NCBI GenBank assembly: GCA_903905585.1
Contig: CAIVHB010000140.1
Coordinates: 1 to 46,162, forward strand
Length of the DNA stretch: 46,162 nt
DNA from: an uncultured Ferrovum sp.
GTDB taxonomy: Bacteria; Pseudomonadota; Gammaproteobacteria; Burkholderiales; Ferrovaceae
Reading direction: 5' to 3'
A program made the translations under genes and the position numbers. Below the pieces are notes generated by a model. That model had not been told where the DNA came from and did not search any database. It saw only the letters and a program-made list of their open reading frames with translations. Of this stretch, positions 1 to 9,050 are shown piece by piece (position 1 is the stretch's first letter; each line of letters begins with the position of its first letter).

Positions 1-926
1 CGACTGGTGCAGTCTGGACTGACATGGCGTACCGTAGTGTGATGGTCTAGATGCATGCGTTTACGCGGTAAGTAAGCACCGTCTAAATCCACATGCGCGC
101 CTGGGGCGTTGAGATTAATGCGCAAATCTTCGCGGCCAATCAATCCGCCTAAAGCCAAGACCACCGAATGGTACTGCGCTCTCGCTGCAACCTCCACTTC
201 GGTATCGGCCAAATGAATGGCACGCGCACCCTCAGTTTGTAATTTAACATGGGTGAGGTCAGCATCTTGATCCAAAGTCACGCGAGTCAATACTTGAGCA
301 AACGTAGCCTCGTTATGAAGTGCGATATGTTGTTCAATCAAGGTGGCTTGAGCACCTTCTCCCAGATGAATGGCGCTAGCCGGAAAGACACTGTGCCCGG
401 CACAAGCTGAAACAAATAGCACTAAGACGGGAGTATTTATTTTGATGCCAGCAGGAATATTGAAATCCAGTCCGTCTTCACTGAGAGCCAAACCCAATGA
501 GACCAGAGCGCTCGAATGTTGGGAACTTATCGGAAGTCCATCCTCAGGACGATCTGCCAAACTTGAGGACAATGCACCCGCTCTGACCCCAACGGGTAAA
601 CCATGCTTTGATAAAGCAGGCGCAAAGCGTCCATCTACAAAGACTAAGCGATGCTCTGCTTGAGGCAGGACAGCAGGTTCTAAAACTTGCGCCAAAGAAG
701 GATCAGCATGCTCATACTCATTTATTAAAGGCAGCGGTTTTTTTTCTAACGCAGCAAGACTGGTGTATTTCCAGTTTTCTTGACGTGTGGTGGGTAGACC
801 GAGTACCAAAAACTGTTCTAAGGCTTTTTTGCGCTCGGAATCCAGTTTAAGGTTGCCCGCTCCCGGGAGTCCGCTTTCTACGCGCGCAAACTCGTCAGCA
901 AAAAACTGGCTAGCGGAATCGCTCAC
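1..926 (-). CDS. sufD: SufD, Fe-S cluster assembly scaffold subunit (3' end outside window)
   Basis: Partner of SufB and SufC in the cytoplasmic SufBC2D scaffold that builds Fe-S clusters. About 308 codons are present and the frame is still open at base 1, so the C-terminus is missing. The start is read as GTG at 926-924, whose first base is the last base of the sufC stop codon (TAGTG), which implies translational coupling. The translation runs without a stop and ends near the edge in a His-rich stretch (HHTTVRHVSPDC) that matches the conserved SufD C-terminal core. SufD-type beta-helix sequence with repeated hydrophobic turns is seen throughout. Fourth gene of the Rrf2-sufB-sufC-sufD operon; sufS and sufE would be expected beyond the left edge but cannot be seen. 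Confidence 0.93.
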   Translation of the reverse strand, partial: MSDSASQFFADEFARVESGLPGAGNLKLDSERKKALEQFLVLGLPTTRQENWKYTSLAALEKKPLPLINEYEHADPSLAQVLEPAVLPQAEHRLVFVDGRFAPALSKHGLPVGVRAGALSSSLADRPEDGLPISSQHSSALVSLGLALSEDGLDFNIPAGIKINTPVLVLFVSACAGHSVFPASAIHLGEGAQATLIEQHIALHNEATFAQVLTRVTLDQDADLTHVKLQTEGARAIHLADTEVEVAARAQYHSVVLALGGLIGREDLRINLNAPGAHVDLDGAYLPRKRMHLDHHTTVRHVSPDCTS

Positions 927-1699
927 TACGCCGCTCCTTTGCTAGGTGCATCTTTCTGATCACCGGTTAGCCAAGCATAGCCTTGACGCTCCAATTCTAA
1001 AGCCAGATCAGGTCCACCCGATTTAATGATGCGGCCTGCTGAAAGTACATGCACAAAATCAGGGGTGATGTAATCTAACAAACGCTGATAATGCGTGACC
1101 AAGATCATGGCCCGATCGGGGCTACGCAAACTATTCACGCCTTTAGACACGACTTTAAGGGCATCAATATCTAATCCAGAGTCTGTCTCGTCTAGCAATG
1201 CGAGTGTGGGCTCCAACATAATCATTTGTAGAATTTCATTGCGTTTTTTTTCGCCACCGGAAAAACCTTCATTGACGGCGCGATACAACATCTTTTCGTC
1301 CATTTCCATGAAGCGCACTTTTTCTTTCACTAGACTCAAGAAGTCCATTGCATCAAGTTCTTGCAAACCTTGATGACGGCGGCGCGCGTTCACAGCAGCT
1401 TTAAGCAAATAAATGTTGCTGACCCCGGGGATTTCAACAGGGTATTGAAAAGCCAAGAAAACCCCATCGCGCGCGCGATCTTCAGCAGGCATATTGAGCA
1501 AATCTTTTCCCTGGTACATCACAGAGCCACCCGTAATTTCATAACCGTCGCGTCCGGCAAGAATACTGGCCAGCGTACTTTTTCCTGAACCGTTGGGGCC
1601 CATTACCGCATGAATTTCTCCCGCATTCACCGTGAGGTGAATGCCTTTGAGAATAGGTTTGCCGTCAACTTCGGCTGTGAGATCTTTAATTTGCAGCAT
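926..1699 (-). CDS. sufC: SufC, Fe-S assembly ABC-type ATPase
   Basis: ATPase subunit of the SufBCD complex; ATP binding drives the rearrangement of SufB-SufD during cluster assembly. Usual length for the family (257 aa). Walker A GPNGSGKST is at residues 34-42, the ABC signature is FSGGEKKRNEI near 147-157, and Walker B LALLDETDSGLD follows near 170-181. No membrane segment, as expected for this soluble ABC protein. It lies 71 bases after sufB, with a GGAAAA ribosome site before the ATG, and its stop overlaps the sufD GTG by one base. Identification is firm. Confidence 0.97.
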   Translation of the reverse strand: MLQIKDLTAEVDGKPILKGIHLTVNAGEIHAVMGPNGSGKSTLASILAGRDGYEITGGSVMYQGKDLLNMPAEDRARDGVFLAFQYPVEIPGVSNIYLLKAAVNARRRHQGLQELDAMDFLSLVKEKVRFMEMDEKMLYRAVNEGFSGGEKKRNEILQMIMLEPTLALLDETDSGLDIDALKVVSKGVNSLRSPDRAMILVTHYQRLLDYITPDFVHVLSAGRIIKSGGPDLALELERQGYAWLTGDQKDAPSKGAA

Positions 1700-1770
1700 T
1701 GTATTTTCCGGATTCTTTAATTAGATGAATTTTTGATGCGCTGGATTCTTAAGTTTTTAAGGCTTGGCGC

Positions 1771-3219
1771 TTAGCCTACCGAGCCTTCTAAGCTCACCCC
1801 GAGAAGCTTCTGTGCTTCAACCGCAAACTCCATTGGGAGTTCTTTGAAGACTTCCTTACAAAAACCATTCACAATCATGGATACCGCATCCTCAGGCGAA
1901 AGACCGCGTTGGCGGCAGAAGAACATTTGGTCTTCACTAATTCGGGATGTAGAGGCTTCATGCTCAACCGTGGCTGTGGGCTGCTTTACTTCGATATAGG
2001 GAAAGGTGTGGGCTTGGCATTTTTCACCGAGTAATAGTGAGTCGCACTGGGTGTAGTTACGAGCACCTACTGCCGATTTTGCCACCCGCACCAAACCCCG
2101 GTAGGCCTGTTGTCCAAAGCCCGCGGAAATTCCTTTTGATACGACCGTGCTTTTAGTGTTTCGACCAATGTGGATCATCTTGGTACCCGTATCTGCTTGC
2201 TGACGATGATTGGTCAGCGCTACTGAATAGAATTCACCCACTGAGTGATCGCCTTTGAGGACCACACTGGGATATTTCCAAGTGATGGCAGAACCGGTTT
2301 CTACTTGGGTCCATGAAATCTTGGCGTGATCGCCACGACACTCCCCGCGCTTCGTCACAAAGTTATAGATTCCCCCTTTGCCGTCTTTATCGCCGGGGTA
2401 CCAGTTTTGTACGGTGGAATATTTGATCTGCGCTTTTTTCATCGCGACTAATTCCACTACTGCTGCGTGTAATTGGTTCTCATCACGCATAGGAGCCGTG
2501 CAGCCTTCCAAATAGCTCACATAAGCGCCTTCGTCAGCAACAATTAAAGTACGCTCAAATTGACCCGTGTTTTTGGCATTGATACGGAAATAGGTAGAGA
2601 GCTCCATCGGGCAGCGCACCCCGGGTGGAATGTAGCAAAAAGAGCCATCTGAAAATACCGCAGAATTTAGTGCTGCATAAAAATTATCGCCCACTGGAAC
2701 GACAGAACCGAGGTATTGTTTAATCAATTCGGGGTGAGTGTGAACCGCCTCAGAAAAACTGCAGAACACAATCCCCACTTCAGACAATTTGTCTTTGAAA
2801 GTAGTCGCAACTGAAACGCTATCAAAAACGGCATCTACTGCCACCCCAGCCAAGATCGCACGCTCATGTAAGGGAATACCCAGCTTCTCATAAGTTTTGA
2901 GGAGTTCGGGATCGACTTCATCCAAGCTTTTAGGGCCATCCTTCTGAGACTTAGGCGCAGCGTAATAAATCATGTCCTGATAATCAATGGCAGGGTAATG
3001 CACATTGGCCCACTCAGGAGGGGTCATGGTGAGCCAATGGCGGTATGCGGCAAGTCGCCATTCCAACAACCATTCGGGTTCATTTTTTTTGGCTGAAATT
3101 AGGCGCACGACGTCTTCTGATAACCCTCGTGGGATGACATCCATTTCAAGCAGGGTTTCAAAGCCATGCTCATAGTCTTTGCTGATGATTTCGTCTATGG
3201 TGCTTTGTGCTTCAGACAT
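1771..3219 (-). CDS. sufB: SufB, Fe-S cluster scaffold subunit
   Basis: Main scaffold on which the nascent Fe-S cluster forms, fed with sulfur by SufS/SufE and working with SufC and SufD. At 482 aa it is full length. Family hallmarks visible are [20 protein letters not shown], the [19 protein letters not shown] segment that carries the conserved core cysteine region, and the C-terminal [13 protein letters not shown] block. The ATG is preceded by AGGAG at good spacing. It lies 25 bases after the Rrf2 gene, so it is very probably cotranscribed with and controlled by that regulator through the operator at 3739-3763. Confidence 0.97.
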   Translation of the reverse strand: MSEAQSTIDEIISKDYEHGFETLLEMDVIPRGLSEDVVRLISAKKNEPEWLLEWRLAAYRHWLTMTPPEWANVHYPAIDYQDMIYYAAPKSQKDGPKSLDEVDPELLKTYEKLGIPLHERAILAGVAVDAVFDSVSVATTFKDKLSEVGIVFCSFSEAVHTHPELIKQYLGSVVPVGDNFYAALNSAVFSDGSFCYIPPGVRCPMELSTYFRINAKNTGQFERTLIVADEGAYVSYLEGCTAPMRDENQLHAAVVELVAMKKAQIKYSTVQNWYPGDKDGKGGIYNFVTKRGECRGDHAKISWTQVETGSAITWKYPSVVLKGDHSVGEFYSVALTNHRQQADTGTKMIHIGRNTKSTVVSKGISAGFGQQAYRGLVRVAKSAVGARNYTQCDSLLLGEKCQAHTFPYIEVKQPTATVEHEASTSRISEDQMFFCRQRGLSPEDAVSMIVNGFCKEVFKELPMEFAVEAQKLLGVSLEGSVG

Positions 3220-3244
3220 CTCAATTCTCCTGATGGCCGTGCGC

Positions 3245-3709
3245 TTAAGCGCTGACTGCCGGGTGCGTTAAGTCCGGTGCGGACTTTACAAAATGAATGG
3301 GTTGCGATGGAGGGGCGGCCATTTCTGCGAGGCTGACTTTTGCCAGCGCCTCTTGGACTGCCTGACTGATGCGTTGCCAATTGGTTTTGACAGAGCATTT
3401 TGATTCGCGCACACAAGCTCCGGGGCTACTACCACACTCGGTTAAGCCGATAGGACCTTCCATGGCTTGCAAGATATCGGCCATTGAAATCTGTTGTGCA
3501 GGACGTGTAAGCAGATAGCCACCCTTGGTGCCGCGCTGTGACCGCAAAAGTCCTGCCTTAGAGAGCGTTTTTAGAACCTTGAGGGCAGTCTGGGGACTGA
3601 TGCCCACCTCATTGGCAAGCTCACTAGCCGCATGGACCTCACCTGGGTTTTGAGCCAGAAAGTTCATGATGACCGTTGCATAGTCGGTGAGTTTGCCCAT
3701 TTTGAGCAT
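3245..3709 (-). CDS. Rrf2-family regulator of the suf operon (SufR/IscR-like)
   Basis: Winged-helix transcription factor of the Rrf2 family, 154 aa, first gene of the suf operon. The N-terminal half shows the typical [16 protein letters not shown] start and the HTH with [18 protein letters not shown] at residues 38-55, followed by the RGTKGGYLL wing. A cysteine trio C92, C99, C105 (spacing Cx6C, Cx5C) could hold a [2Fe-2S] cluster; E. coli IscR has Cx5C, Cx5C, so the first gap is one residue longer here. It most probably senses cluster status and represses the operon at the palindrome upstream of its own gene. Start could also be the internal M4. Family call is firm; the effector is inferred. 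Confidence 0.9.
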   Translation of the reverse strand: MLKMGKLTDYATVIMNFLAQNPGEVHAASELANEVGISPQTALKVLKTLSKAGLLRSQRGTKGGYLLTRPAQQISMADILQAMEGPIGLTECGSSPGACVRESKCSVKTNWQRISQAVQEALAKVSLAEMAAPPSQPIHFVKSAPDLTHPAVSA

Positions 3710-3738
3710 GGTGGCCGCCGTTTCAATGAATAAATTGT

Positions 3739-3763
3739 ATAGTGGACTATTATAGTCCCATAT
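3739..3763. promoter_or_regulatory. IscR type-1-like operator of the suf operon
   Basis: A 25-base imperfect palindrome with the core GACTATTATAGTC (3745-3757) and flanks ATA/TAT. It fits the described IscR/Rrf2 type-1 consensus ATASYYGACTRWWWYAGTCRRSTAT in the whole core and outer ATA/TAT, with mismatches only in the inner flanks. It sits 30-54 bases upstream of the Rrf2 start codon and covers the probable -10 box of that promoter, the position expected for autorepression. Confidence 0.75.
3749..3754 (-). promoter_or_regulatory. Probable -10 box (TATAAT) of the suf operon
   Basis: On the minus strand this reads TATAAT, a perfect sigma-70 -10 hexamer inside the palindrome. A start site near 3741 would give a leader of about 32 bases before the Rrf2 ATG. 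No good -35 box is seen at 17 bases, so the promoter may be weak or activator-helped. Confidence 0.5.
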
Positions 3764-3868
3764 ATCGTTCTGTTGCTATAGGCGTCTGCTACACTGATCT
3801 GCTTATACTTGAATGGGGCATTCAGAACCCCACCTTAGGATTTCACCGCTTTTACTGGAGTATTCATC

Positions 3869-5188
3869 ATGGTGCCTCACCTCACCACCGCACTAACCGG
3901 ACCACTTCTCACGCTAGAAACGAAAGTTTTAGGGGCCATGCCCGAGATTGAGCATTGGTTCAGGCAACAGTGGATGGAGCACGCCGCTCCTTTCTATGCC
4001 TCAGTTGATTTACGTAATAGCGGGTTTAAGTTAGCCCCAGTCGACACCAATTTGTTCCCTGCTGGCTTTAATAATTTACGAGAAGAGTTTCACCCTCTCG
4101 CAATCCAAGCATTGATGTCTGCTGTTGAAAAACTGTGCCCCGAAACAGAACGTCTTTTGTTGATCCCTGAAAATCACACCCGCAATCAGTTTTATCTGCA
4201 AAATTTGGCTGTATTGCGCAGCTTGATCGCGCGCACTGGCGTGCAGGTAAGGATCGGTTCCCTGCTTCCCGATCTGGAAGGGCCCATGCCGGTGAGCCTA
4301 CCCAATGGAGATACCTTGCTTCTTGAGCCCGTGCAAAGAACCGGCAACCGGCTCCACCTAGGTGACTTTGATCCCTGTGCCATTTTGCTCAACAACGATT
4401 TGTCTGGCGGAGTACCTCCTATACTTGAGGGATTGCAACAACGCCTCATCCCTCCCACTTGGGCGGGCTGGAATCGCCGCCGCAAATCACGTCACTTTGC
4501 AGCTTACGATCGAGTTGCGGAAGACTTTGGACGATTATTGGATATGGACCCTTGGTTCTTTAATCCATTATTTTCGACATGTGGTCGCGTAGATTTTGCT
4601 TCACGCACAGGTGAAGACTGCCTGGCTACGAATGTAGAGGAATTATTGGCACAGATTCGCGAAAAATACCGCGAGCATGAAATCACCCAAGAGCCCTTCT
4701 TAATTGTAAAGGCTGATGCTGGAACTTATGGCATGGGTATCATGACCGTAAAAAGCCCTGATGATGTGCGCAATCTCAATCGCAAACAACGCAACAAAAT
4801 GGCTGTAGTGAAAGAAGGGATGGAAGTTCATGAAGTCCTTATTCAGGAAGGCGTATATACCTTCGAGCAAATTGACGAAGGGGTGGCTGAGCCCGTTGTT
4901 TATATGGTGGATCACTATGTAGTTGGCGGTTTCTACCGCGTTCACACAGGCAGAGGACAAGATGAAAACTTGAACGCCCCAGGAATGCATTTCGTTCCAT
5001 TAGCCTTTGATGAAACTTGCCAAGCACCCGATCACGCGCTAAGCCTGAGTTCCCCTAATCGCTTTTACACCTACGGGGTCGTCGCGCGCCTTGCCTTACT
5101 GGCTGCAGCCTTAGAATTAGAAGATATGGAAGCTGAAATTGAGCGAGAACTTGATGAAAGAGCCCCCGCACCTCTGCTGATTTCCTAG
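3869..5188 (+). CDS. gshA: Glutamate-cysteine ligase, Thiobacillus/Acidithiobacillus type
   Basis: First step of glutathione synthesis: ATP-dependent joining of glutamate and cysteine. At 439 aa the protein belongs to the distinct GshA family first described from Acidithiobacillus ferrooxidans and common in betaproteobacteria, not the E. coli type. Recognisable parts are the SVDLRNSGFKLAPVDTNLFP segment near residues 45-64 and the ATP-grasp-like FLIVKADAGTYGMGIMTV near 278-295. GGAG lies 9 bases before the ATG. gshB follows after 34 bases, which supports the pathway. The gene is divergent from the suf regulator, and the shared 159-base spacer contains the suf operator. Confidence 0.92.
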   Translation: MVPHLTTALTGPLLTLETKVLGAMPEIEHWFRQQWMEHAAPFYASVDLRNSGFKLAPVDTNLFPAGFNNLREEFHPLAIQALMSAVEKLCPETERLLLIPENHTRNQFYLQNLAVLRSLIARTGVQVRIGSLLPDLEGPMPVSLPNGDTLLLEPVQRTGNRLHLGDFDPCAILLNNDLSGGVPPILEGLQQRLIPPTWAGWNRRRKSRHFAAYDRVAEDFGRLLDMDPWFFNPLFSTCGRVDFASRTGEDCLATNVEELLAQIREKYREHEITQEPFLIVKADAGTYGMGIMTVKSPDDVRNLNRKQRNKMAVVKEGMEVHEVLIQEGVYTFEQIDEGVAEPVVYMVDHYVVGGFYRVHTGRGQDENLNAPGMHFVPLAFDETCQAPDHALSLSSPNRFYTYGVVARLALLAAALELEDMEAEIERELDERAPAPLLIS

Positions 5189-5222
5189 ACCAAAAGTTGT
5201 TGATTACAGTTGATTTAACCCT

Positions 5223-6197
5223 ATGCGCCTAGCCCTCATCATTGACCCTTTAGAATCGCTGAAACCAGCAAAAGACTCGAGCATTGCCATTTTTCGTGCT
5301 GCAACGGAAAAGGGTCATGTAGTCAGTTCTATGGCTGCTGGTTCTCTTTTGTTGCGCGAAGGAGTGGTCTTTGGCAGAGCTCAACAACTGCATATTGCCG
5401 CCAGAAATTCTTCTCAATGGTGCACACCCCAAGATGAAAAGCTTGTCGCTTTGAGGGATTATGATGCCGTACTCATGCGTCAAGACCCTCCCTTTGACCT
5501 TGAATATTTATACAGCACTCACCTGCTTGAATTAGCTCAGGAAAATGGCGCGCTTGTTTACAATAATCCTAGCGCCTTGCGCGATCACAATGAGAAATTG
5601 GCCGCAACCCGCTTTTCACAATTCACGCCTGCCACCCTTGTAGGAAGAGAGGCGCGGTACTTTCGTGAGTTTTTGTTGGAGCATCAAGACATCATTGTCA
5701 AACCTTTAGACGGGATGGGTGGGAGCTCTATTTTCCGTATTCGTGAAGGCGATCCAAATACCAGTGTGATTCTTGAAACGATTACACGATGCGGCACTGA
5801 AACTGTCATGGCACAGGCCTATCTGCCCGCCATCGTAGAGGGCGACAAACGCGTCTTGGTGGTAGATGGGGTGCCGGCCCCTTTTTCATTAGCCCGAATT
5901 CCTGCCGCCGGTGAAACCCGAGGCAACTTAGCTGCGGGCGGCCGCGGTGAAGCGCGGCCCTTGACCGAGAGAGACAGAGAGATTGCTGAAGTAGTGGGTG
6001 CCTATGCAAGGACGCAGGGATTACTGCTAGTAGGTCTAGACATTATCGGTGAGCATCTCACCGAGGTGAATGTCACCTCTCCCACCTGCATGGTGGAAAT
6101 CCGCGATCAAACGGGGTTTGATGTTGCTGAGCAATTAGTGTGCGCCTTAGAAAGAATACTTGGCGAGAAAAAACCAGGCATGAAAAATCAGGTCTAG
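5223..6197 (+). CDS. gshB: Glutathione synthetase
   Basis: Second step of glutathione synthesis: adds glycine to gamma-glutamylcysteine with ATP. 324 aa, within the usual length range. The N-terminal MRLALIIDPLESLKPAKDSS and the MRQDPPFDLEYLYST motif are typical GshB substrate-binding sequence. The ATP-grasp part shows IVKPLDGMGGSSIFRI near residues 158-173 and the metal-binding LTEVNVTSPTCMVEI near 279-293. It forms an operon with gshA, and the ApbE-like gene starts at or just before its end. Confidence 0.96.
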   Translation: MRLALIIDPLESLKPAKDSSIAIFRAATEKGHVVSSMAAGSLLLREGVVFGRAQQLHIAARNSSQWCTPQDEKLVALRDYDAVLMRQDPPFDLEYLYSTHLLELAQENGALVYNNPSALRDHNEKLAATRFSQFTPATLVGREARYFREFLLEHQDIIVKPLDGMGGSSIFRIREGDPNTSVILETITRCGTETVMAQAYLPAIVEGDKRVLVVDGVPAPFSLARIPAAGETRGNLAAGGRGEARPLTERDREIAEVVGAYARTQGLLLVGLDIIGEHLTEVNVTSPTCMVEIRDQTGFDVAEQLVCALERILGEKKPGMKNQV

Positions 6198-6205
6198 AGC
6201 ACATC

Positions 6206-6979
6206 TTGAATAAGTCTTCATTATCCCTATCACGCCGCAACTGGCTTATCCAAGCGAGTTCTTTGATGGGTGCGGCAGGAATTGGCGCAGTCACGGGCTG
6301 CAGTAGCGAACCTTTTGCCCATTTTGAAGCAACAGCTTTTTCAGCTCCGGCACAGCTTGCAATATGGGGCTTACAAGACGCCACCCGAGCTAAGCTTGCC
6401 AAGAAAGTCTGGAAGAAGCTGAATGAAATGGATGAAGAGGTATTGCAAGCACACCTTACTCCAGAAGTTGATTTTCAGATGCGTGGGGCGGCTCTGGATG
6501 AAGCAGCTTCGATCCTTCAGTCACGCGAACTTGACGGCGCCTTATTAAGTATCGGCGAGCATGTTTTAGCGCTGGGAGAGCGCGGATACCGGCCTTGGCA
6601 TGTGGGCGTTCCCAACCCCATCAATCTTAAACCCCTTCTGAGTTTTGACTTATTCTCGGATGAACGGCTCATCACACTCGGGCAATACGCTGCTTACCGC
6701 CAGAAAGAAGACGATCAAATAGTCAGCAAAACCTTCGAGAGTGAAGTAGGAGATTGTGCAAGTTGCTCGGTCATATTGCGAGGCTCTGGCGGTGCACGTT
6801 TAGCAAAAATTGCCACACAACTATATGCCAGCAGCAAGGCTGATTGGCCTGCAGTAATGAAGCGTGAAGGCTTAGATACCGTTCTCTGGGTGAGCAAAAC
6901 AGGCCGCTATGAAGCCACCAAAAACTTTGCCAGCCGCACCATCATGGTGGATTCCCGCGACTCCCTCACCATTATTTAA
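6206..6979 (+). CDS. ApbE-like Tat lipoprotein, shortened and divergent
   Basis: About 257 aa from a TTG at 6206; a GTG at 6140 inside gshB is the alternative start. The N-terminus has a twin-arginine motif SRRNWL (residues 9-14 from the TTG) and a lipobox-like VTGC ending at C32, so it is probably exported folded and anchored. The rest resembles FAD:protein FMN transferase (ApbE). LDGALLSIGEHVLALGERG and YRPWHVGVPNP match the flavin-binding part, and the C-terminal region matches its last domain. The family's central block with the DLGAIAKGYA-type motif is not found, and the protein is about 80 aa short. It may be a non-catalytic relative. Convergent 8-base overlap with ddl. Confidence 0.5.
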   Translation: MNKSSLSLSRRNWLIQASSLMGAAGIGAVTGCSSEPFAHFEATAFSAPAQLAIWGLQDATRAKLAKKVWKKLNEMDEEVLQAHLTPEVDFQMRGAALDEAASILQSRELDGALLSIGEHVLALGERGYRPWHVGVPNPINLKPLLSFDLFSDERLITLGQYAAYRQKEDDQIVSKTFESEVGDCASCSVILRGSGGARLAKIATQLYASSKADWPAVMKREGLDTVLWVSKTGRYEATKNFASRTIMVDSRDSLTII

Positions 6980-8006
6980 TATTAGACGTGCGATTCAGGG
7001 CAATATCGCAAATTCTCTGGCAGAGCGCTGGAAAAGATAAACCACTGACTGCAGCGGATTGAGGTAGCAAACTCATGGCTGTCATTCCTGGCAGTGTATT
7101 CGCTTCTAAACACCATAAGCCGCCATTGGCATCGCGCCTAAAATCTATGCGACAGTAATCTCGAAGCTTCAATGCCTGTGCGACAGTCGCCCCTAATAGC
7201 TGAATTTTGGCAGTCTCTGCTTTACCAATTTCAGCAGGAAAAACCTCAATTGCGCCTCCAGGTTGATACTTGGCTTCGTAGTCAAAAATCTCACTGCGGG
7301 TCAGAATAATTTCCCCAACCGCCAGTGGCTTACCATCCAAAATGCCCACCGTTAATTCTCGGCCAGGAATAAATTGCTCTACCAAAACTTCATCGTCGTG
7401 TTGAAACGCGAGCGCTATCGCTTTGGGTAATTCTGCTGGTGAACGCACTATTGAAAGCCCAACAGTTGATCCCTGTTTGCTTGCCTTAACAACAACAGGC
7501 CAGCCAAGCGTCAACGCTACAGTGTTGGCATCGACTGGCGCCATCAGCCATTCGGGGGTGGGAACGCCTGCCTGGCGCATTAAACGCTTGGCGATATCCT
7601 TGTCCATCGCGCATGCACTTCCAATCACACCACTAGCAGTGTAAGGAAGTCCGCGCAAATCTAACAAAGCCTGTAAGCGGCCATCTTCACCCGCCCCACC
7701 ATGCAGGGCGACAAATACGAGATCAAGGCCATCCAATGCGGGATCAGCAAAAAACGCTGCTGGATCCTCCGCAAGTTTTCCTAGGCCCCCCAGACTATGA
7801 GGAGCCGAAGCAGAGACCCCAGCCGAAAAGAGTTTTTCTTCCTGATCACGAGTCAAAAGGCCCGTAGCGGTATCTATAGAACTTACTTTGTGCCCAAGAG
7901 AACGCAAGGCTTTGACTACCTGAGCGGCACTGGCTATCGAAACATCTCTTTCTGAACTCGCTCCACCGAAGAGAACTGCAATGTTCAGTTTGCGTTCACT
8001 GCTCAT
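6972..8006 (-). CDS. ddl: D-alanine-D-alanine ligase
   Basis: Makes the D-Ala-D-Ala dipeptide for peptidoglycan in the cytoplasm. 344 aa. Visible motifs are VLFGGASSERDVSI near residues 11-24, VFVALHGGAGEDGRLQALLD near 96-115, the ATP-grasp VVVKASKQGSTVGLSIV near 172-188, and the metal-binding LEANTLPGMTAMSLLPQ near 299-315. It stands alone, away from any mur/fts genes, and its 3' end overlaps the ApbE-like gene convergently. A second ddl in a division cluster elsewhere is possible but cannot be judged here. Confidence 0.93.
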   Translation of the reverse strand: MSSERKLNIAVLFGGASSERDVSIASAAQVVKALRSLGHKVSSIDTATGLLTRDQEEKLFSAGVSASAPHSLGGLGKLAEDPAAFFADPALDGLDLVFVALHGGAGEDGRLQALLDLRGLPYTASGVIGSACAMDKDIAKRLMRQAGVPTPEWLMAPVDANTVALTLGWPVVVKASKQGSTVGLSIVRSPAELPKAIALAFQHDDEVLVEQFIPGRELTVGILDGKPLAVGEIILTRSEIFDYEAKYQPGGAIEVFPAEIGKAETAKIQLLGATVAQALKLRDYCRIDFRRDANGGLWCLEANTLPGMTAMSLLPQSAAVSGLSFPALCQRICDIALNRTSNIK

Positions 8007-8055
8007 TTCGCCACCATTAAGCAGAACGCGAGCGCTAAGCGCTTAATGCGCTTCG

Positions 8056-8064
8056 TGCTAAACT
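8056..8064 (+). promoter_or_regulatory. Possible extended -10 promoter of the hem operon
   Basis: TGCTAAACT is an extended -10 match about 40 bases before the hemC ATG and would give a leader of about 35 bases. No convincing -35 is seen. Just upstream, three GCGCT copies (8032, 8039, 8048) and the palindrome AAGCGCTT (8037-8044) might be a regulator site. Weak evidence. Confidence 0.25.
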
Positions 8065-8105
8065 CATTGAAGATTATTTGACCACTTGTAAAACTCTGAT
8101 TACTC

Positions 8106-9041
8106 ATGTCTGCCCGATCTCATCTCATCATTGCCACCCGGGAAAGTCGTCTCGCCTTGTGGCAAGCCCACCATATGCGGGACCGTTTAGCTGGATTATA
8201 TCCAGAGGCTCGCCTCGAAATACTAGGAATGACAACAACGGGCGATCAAATTCTAGATCGCACCTTAGCCGCTGTGGGGGGTAAAGGGCTCTTCGTTAAG
8301 GAATTAGAGGTGGCCATGCGCGAAGGTCGAGCGCATTTTGCAGTTCACAGCTTAAAGGATGTACCCATGGTACTGCCTGAAGATTTTGATATGATTTTCA
8401 CGGGGCCACGGGAAGACCCGCTAGACGCCTTTGTCAGTAACGATTATCCCGATCTGCAAAGCTTGCCTAAAGGAGCAGTAGTGGGTACTTCTAGTTTGCG
8501 TCGGGAAAGCCAGCTTAGAGCGCGTTTCCCTCATCTCGAAATTCGTTCACTACGCGGTAACCTTGATACCCGATTACGCAAACTAGATAGCGGCGAATAT
8601 CAGGCGATCTTGCTCGCCGCAGCAGGGTTAATGCGCTTGGGTCTGGCGGATCGTATACGTACCCGGCTTAGTTTAGAAGACAGCATTCCTGCTGTGGGGC
8701 AAGGTGCTCTGGGAATCGAGTTCTTGAAGGATGATCTTGAGACACGCACTGCACTGGAACCTTTGATCGATCCTGCTACAACCTCTCGCGTCTCAGCTGA
8801 ACGAGCATTCTCTCGCCGTCTAGCAGGGAGTTGCGATGTACCGCTGGGCGCGCATGCGATTCTTCATGGCGAAGAAATGCATATCGAAGGCTTCGTTGCT
8901 GCTGTAGATGGCTCAAAGCTTTTGCGCGAATCAGTTCGGGGAAGTTCTTCGCAAGCCGAAAGCTTGGGTACTCAACTCGCAGAGGTTCTCCTTGCCCAAG
9001 GCGCTGCTGAAATTCTAGGTGATCGTGTTCCCCATATTTAA
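8106..9041 (+). CDS. hemC: Porphobilinogen deaminase (hydroxymethylbilane synthase)
   Basis: Polymerises four porphobilinogens into hydroxymethylbilane in tetrapyrrole synthesis. 311 aa, normal length. The catalytic HSLKDVP motif with D85 is at residues 81-87. [11 protein letters not shown] and [13 protein letters not shown] are the substrate-binding arginine segments. C243 in [13 protein letters not shown] is the residue that carries the dipyrromethane cofactor. First gene of hemC-hemD-hemX-hemY, with hemD 9 bases downstream. No clear Shine-Dalgarno precedes the ATG. Confidence 0.97.
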   Translation: MSARSHLIIATRESRLALWQAHHMRDRLAGLYPEARLEILGMTTTGDQILDRTLAAVGGKGLFVKELEVAMREGRAHFAVHSLKDVPMVLPEDFDMIFTGPREDPLDAFVSNDYPDLQSLPKGAVVGTSSLRRESQLRARFPHLEIRSLRGNLDTRLRKLDSGEYQAILLAAAGLMRLGLADRIRTRLSLEDSIPAVGQGALGIEFLKDDLETRTALEPLIDPATTSRVSAERAFSRRLAGSCDVPLGAHAILHGEEMHIEGFVAAVDGSKLLRESVRGSSSQAESLGTQLAEVLLAQGAAEILGDRVPHI

Positions 9042-9050
9042 GTTTCCGGT

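Noticed and set aside
370-850. Plus-strand open frames at the left edge
   Set aside because: They are antisense to sufD, whose minus-strand frame is open from 926 to the edge and has clear family sequence.
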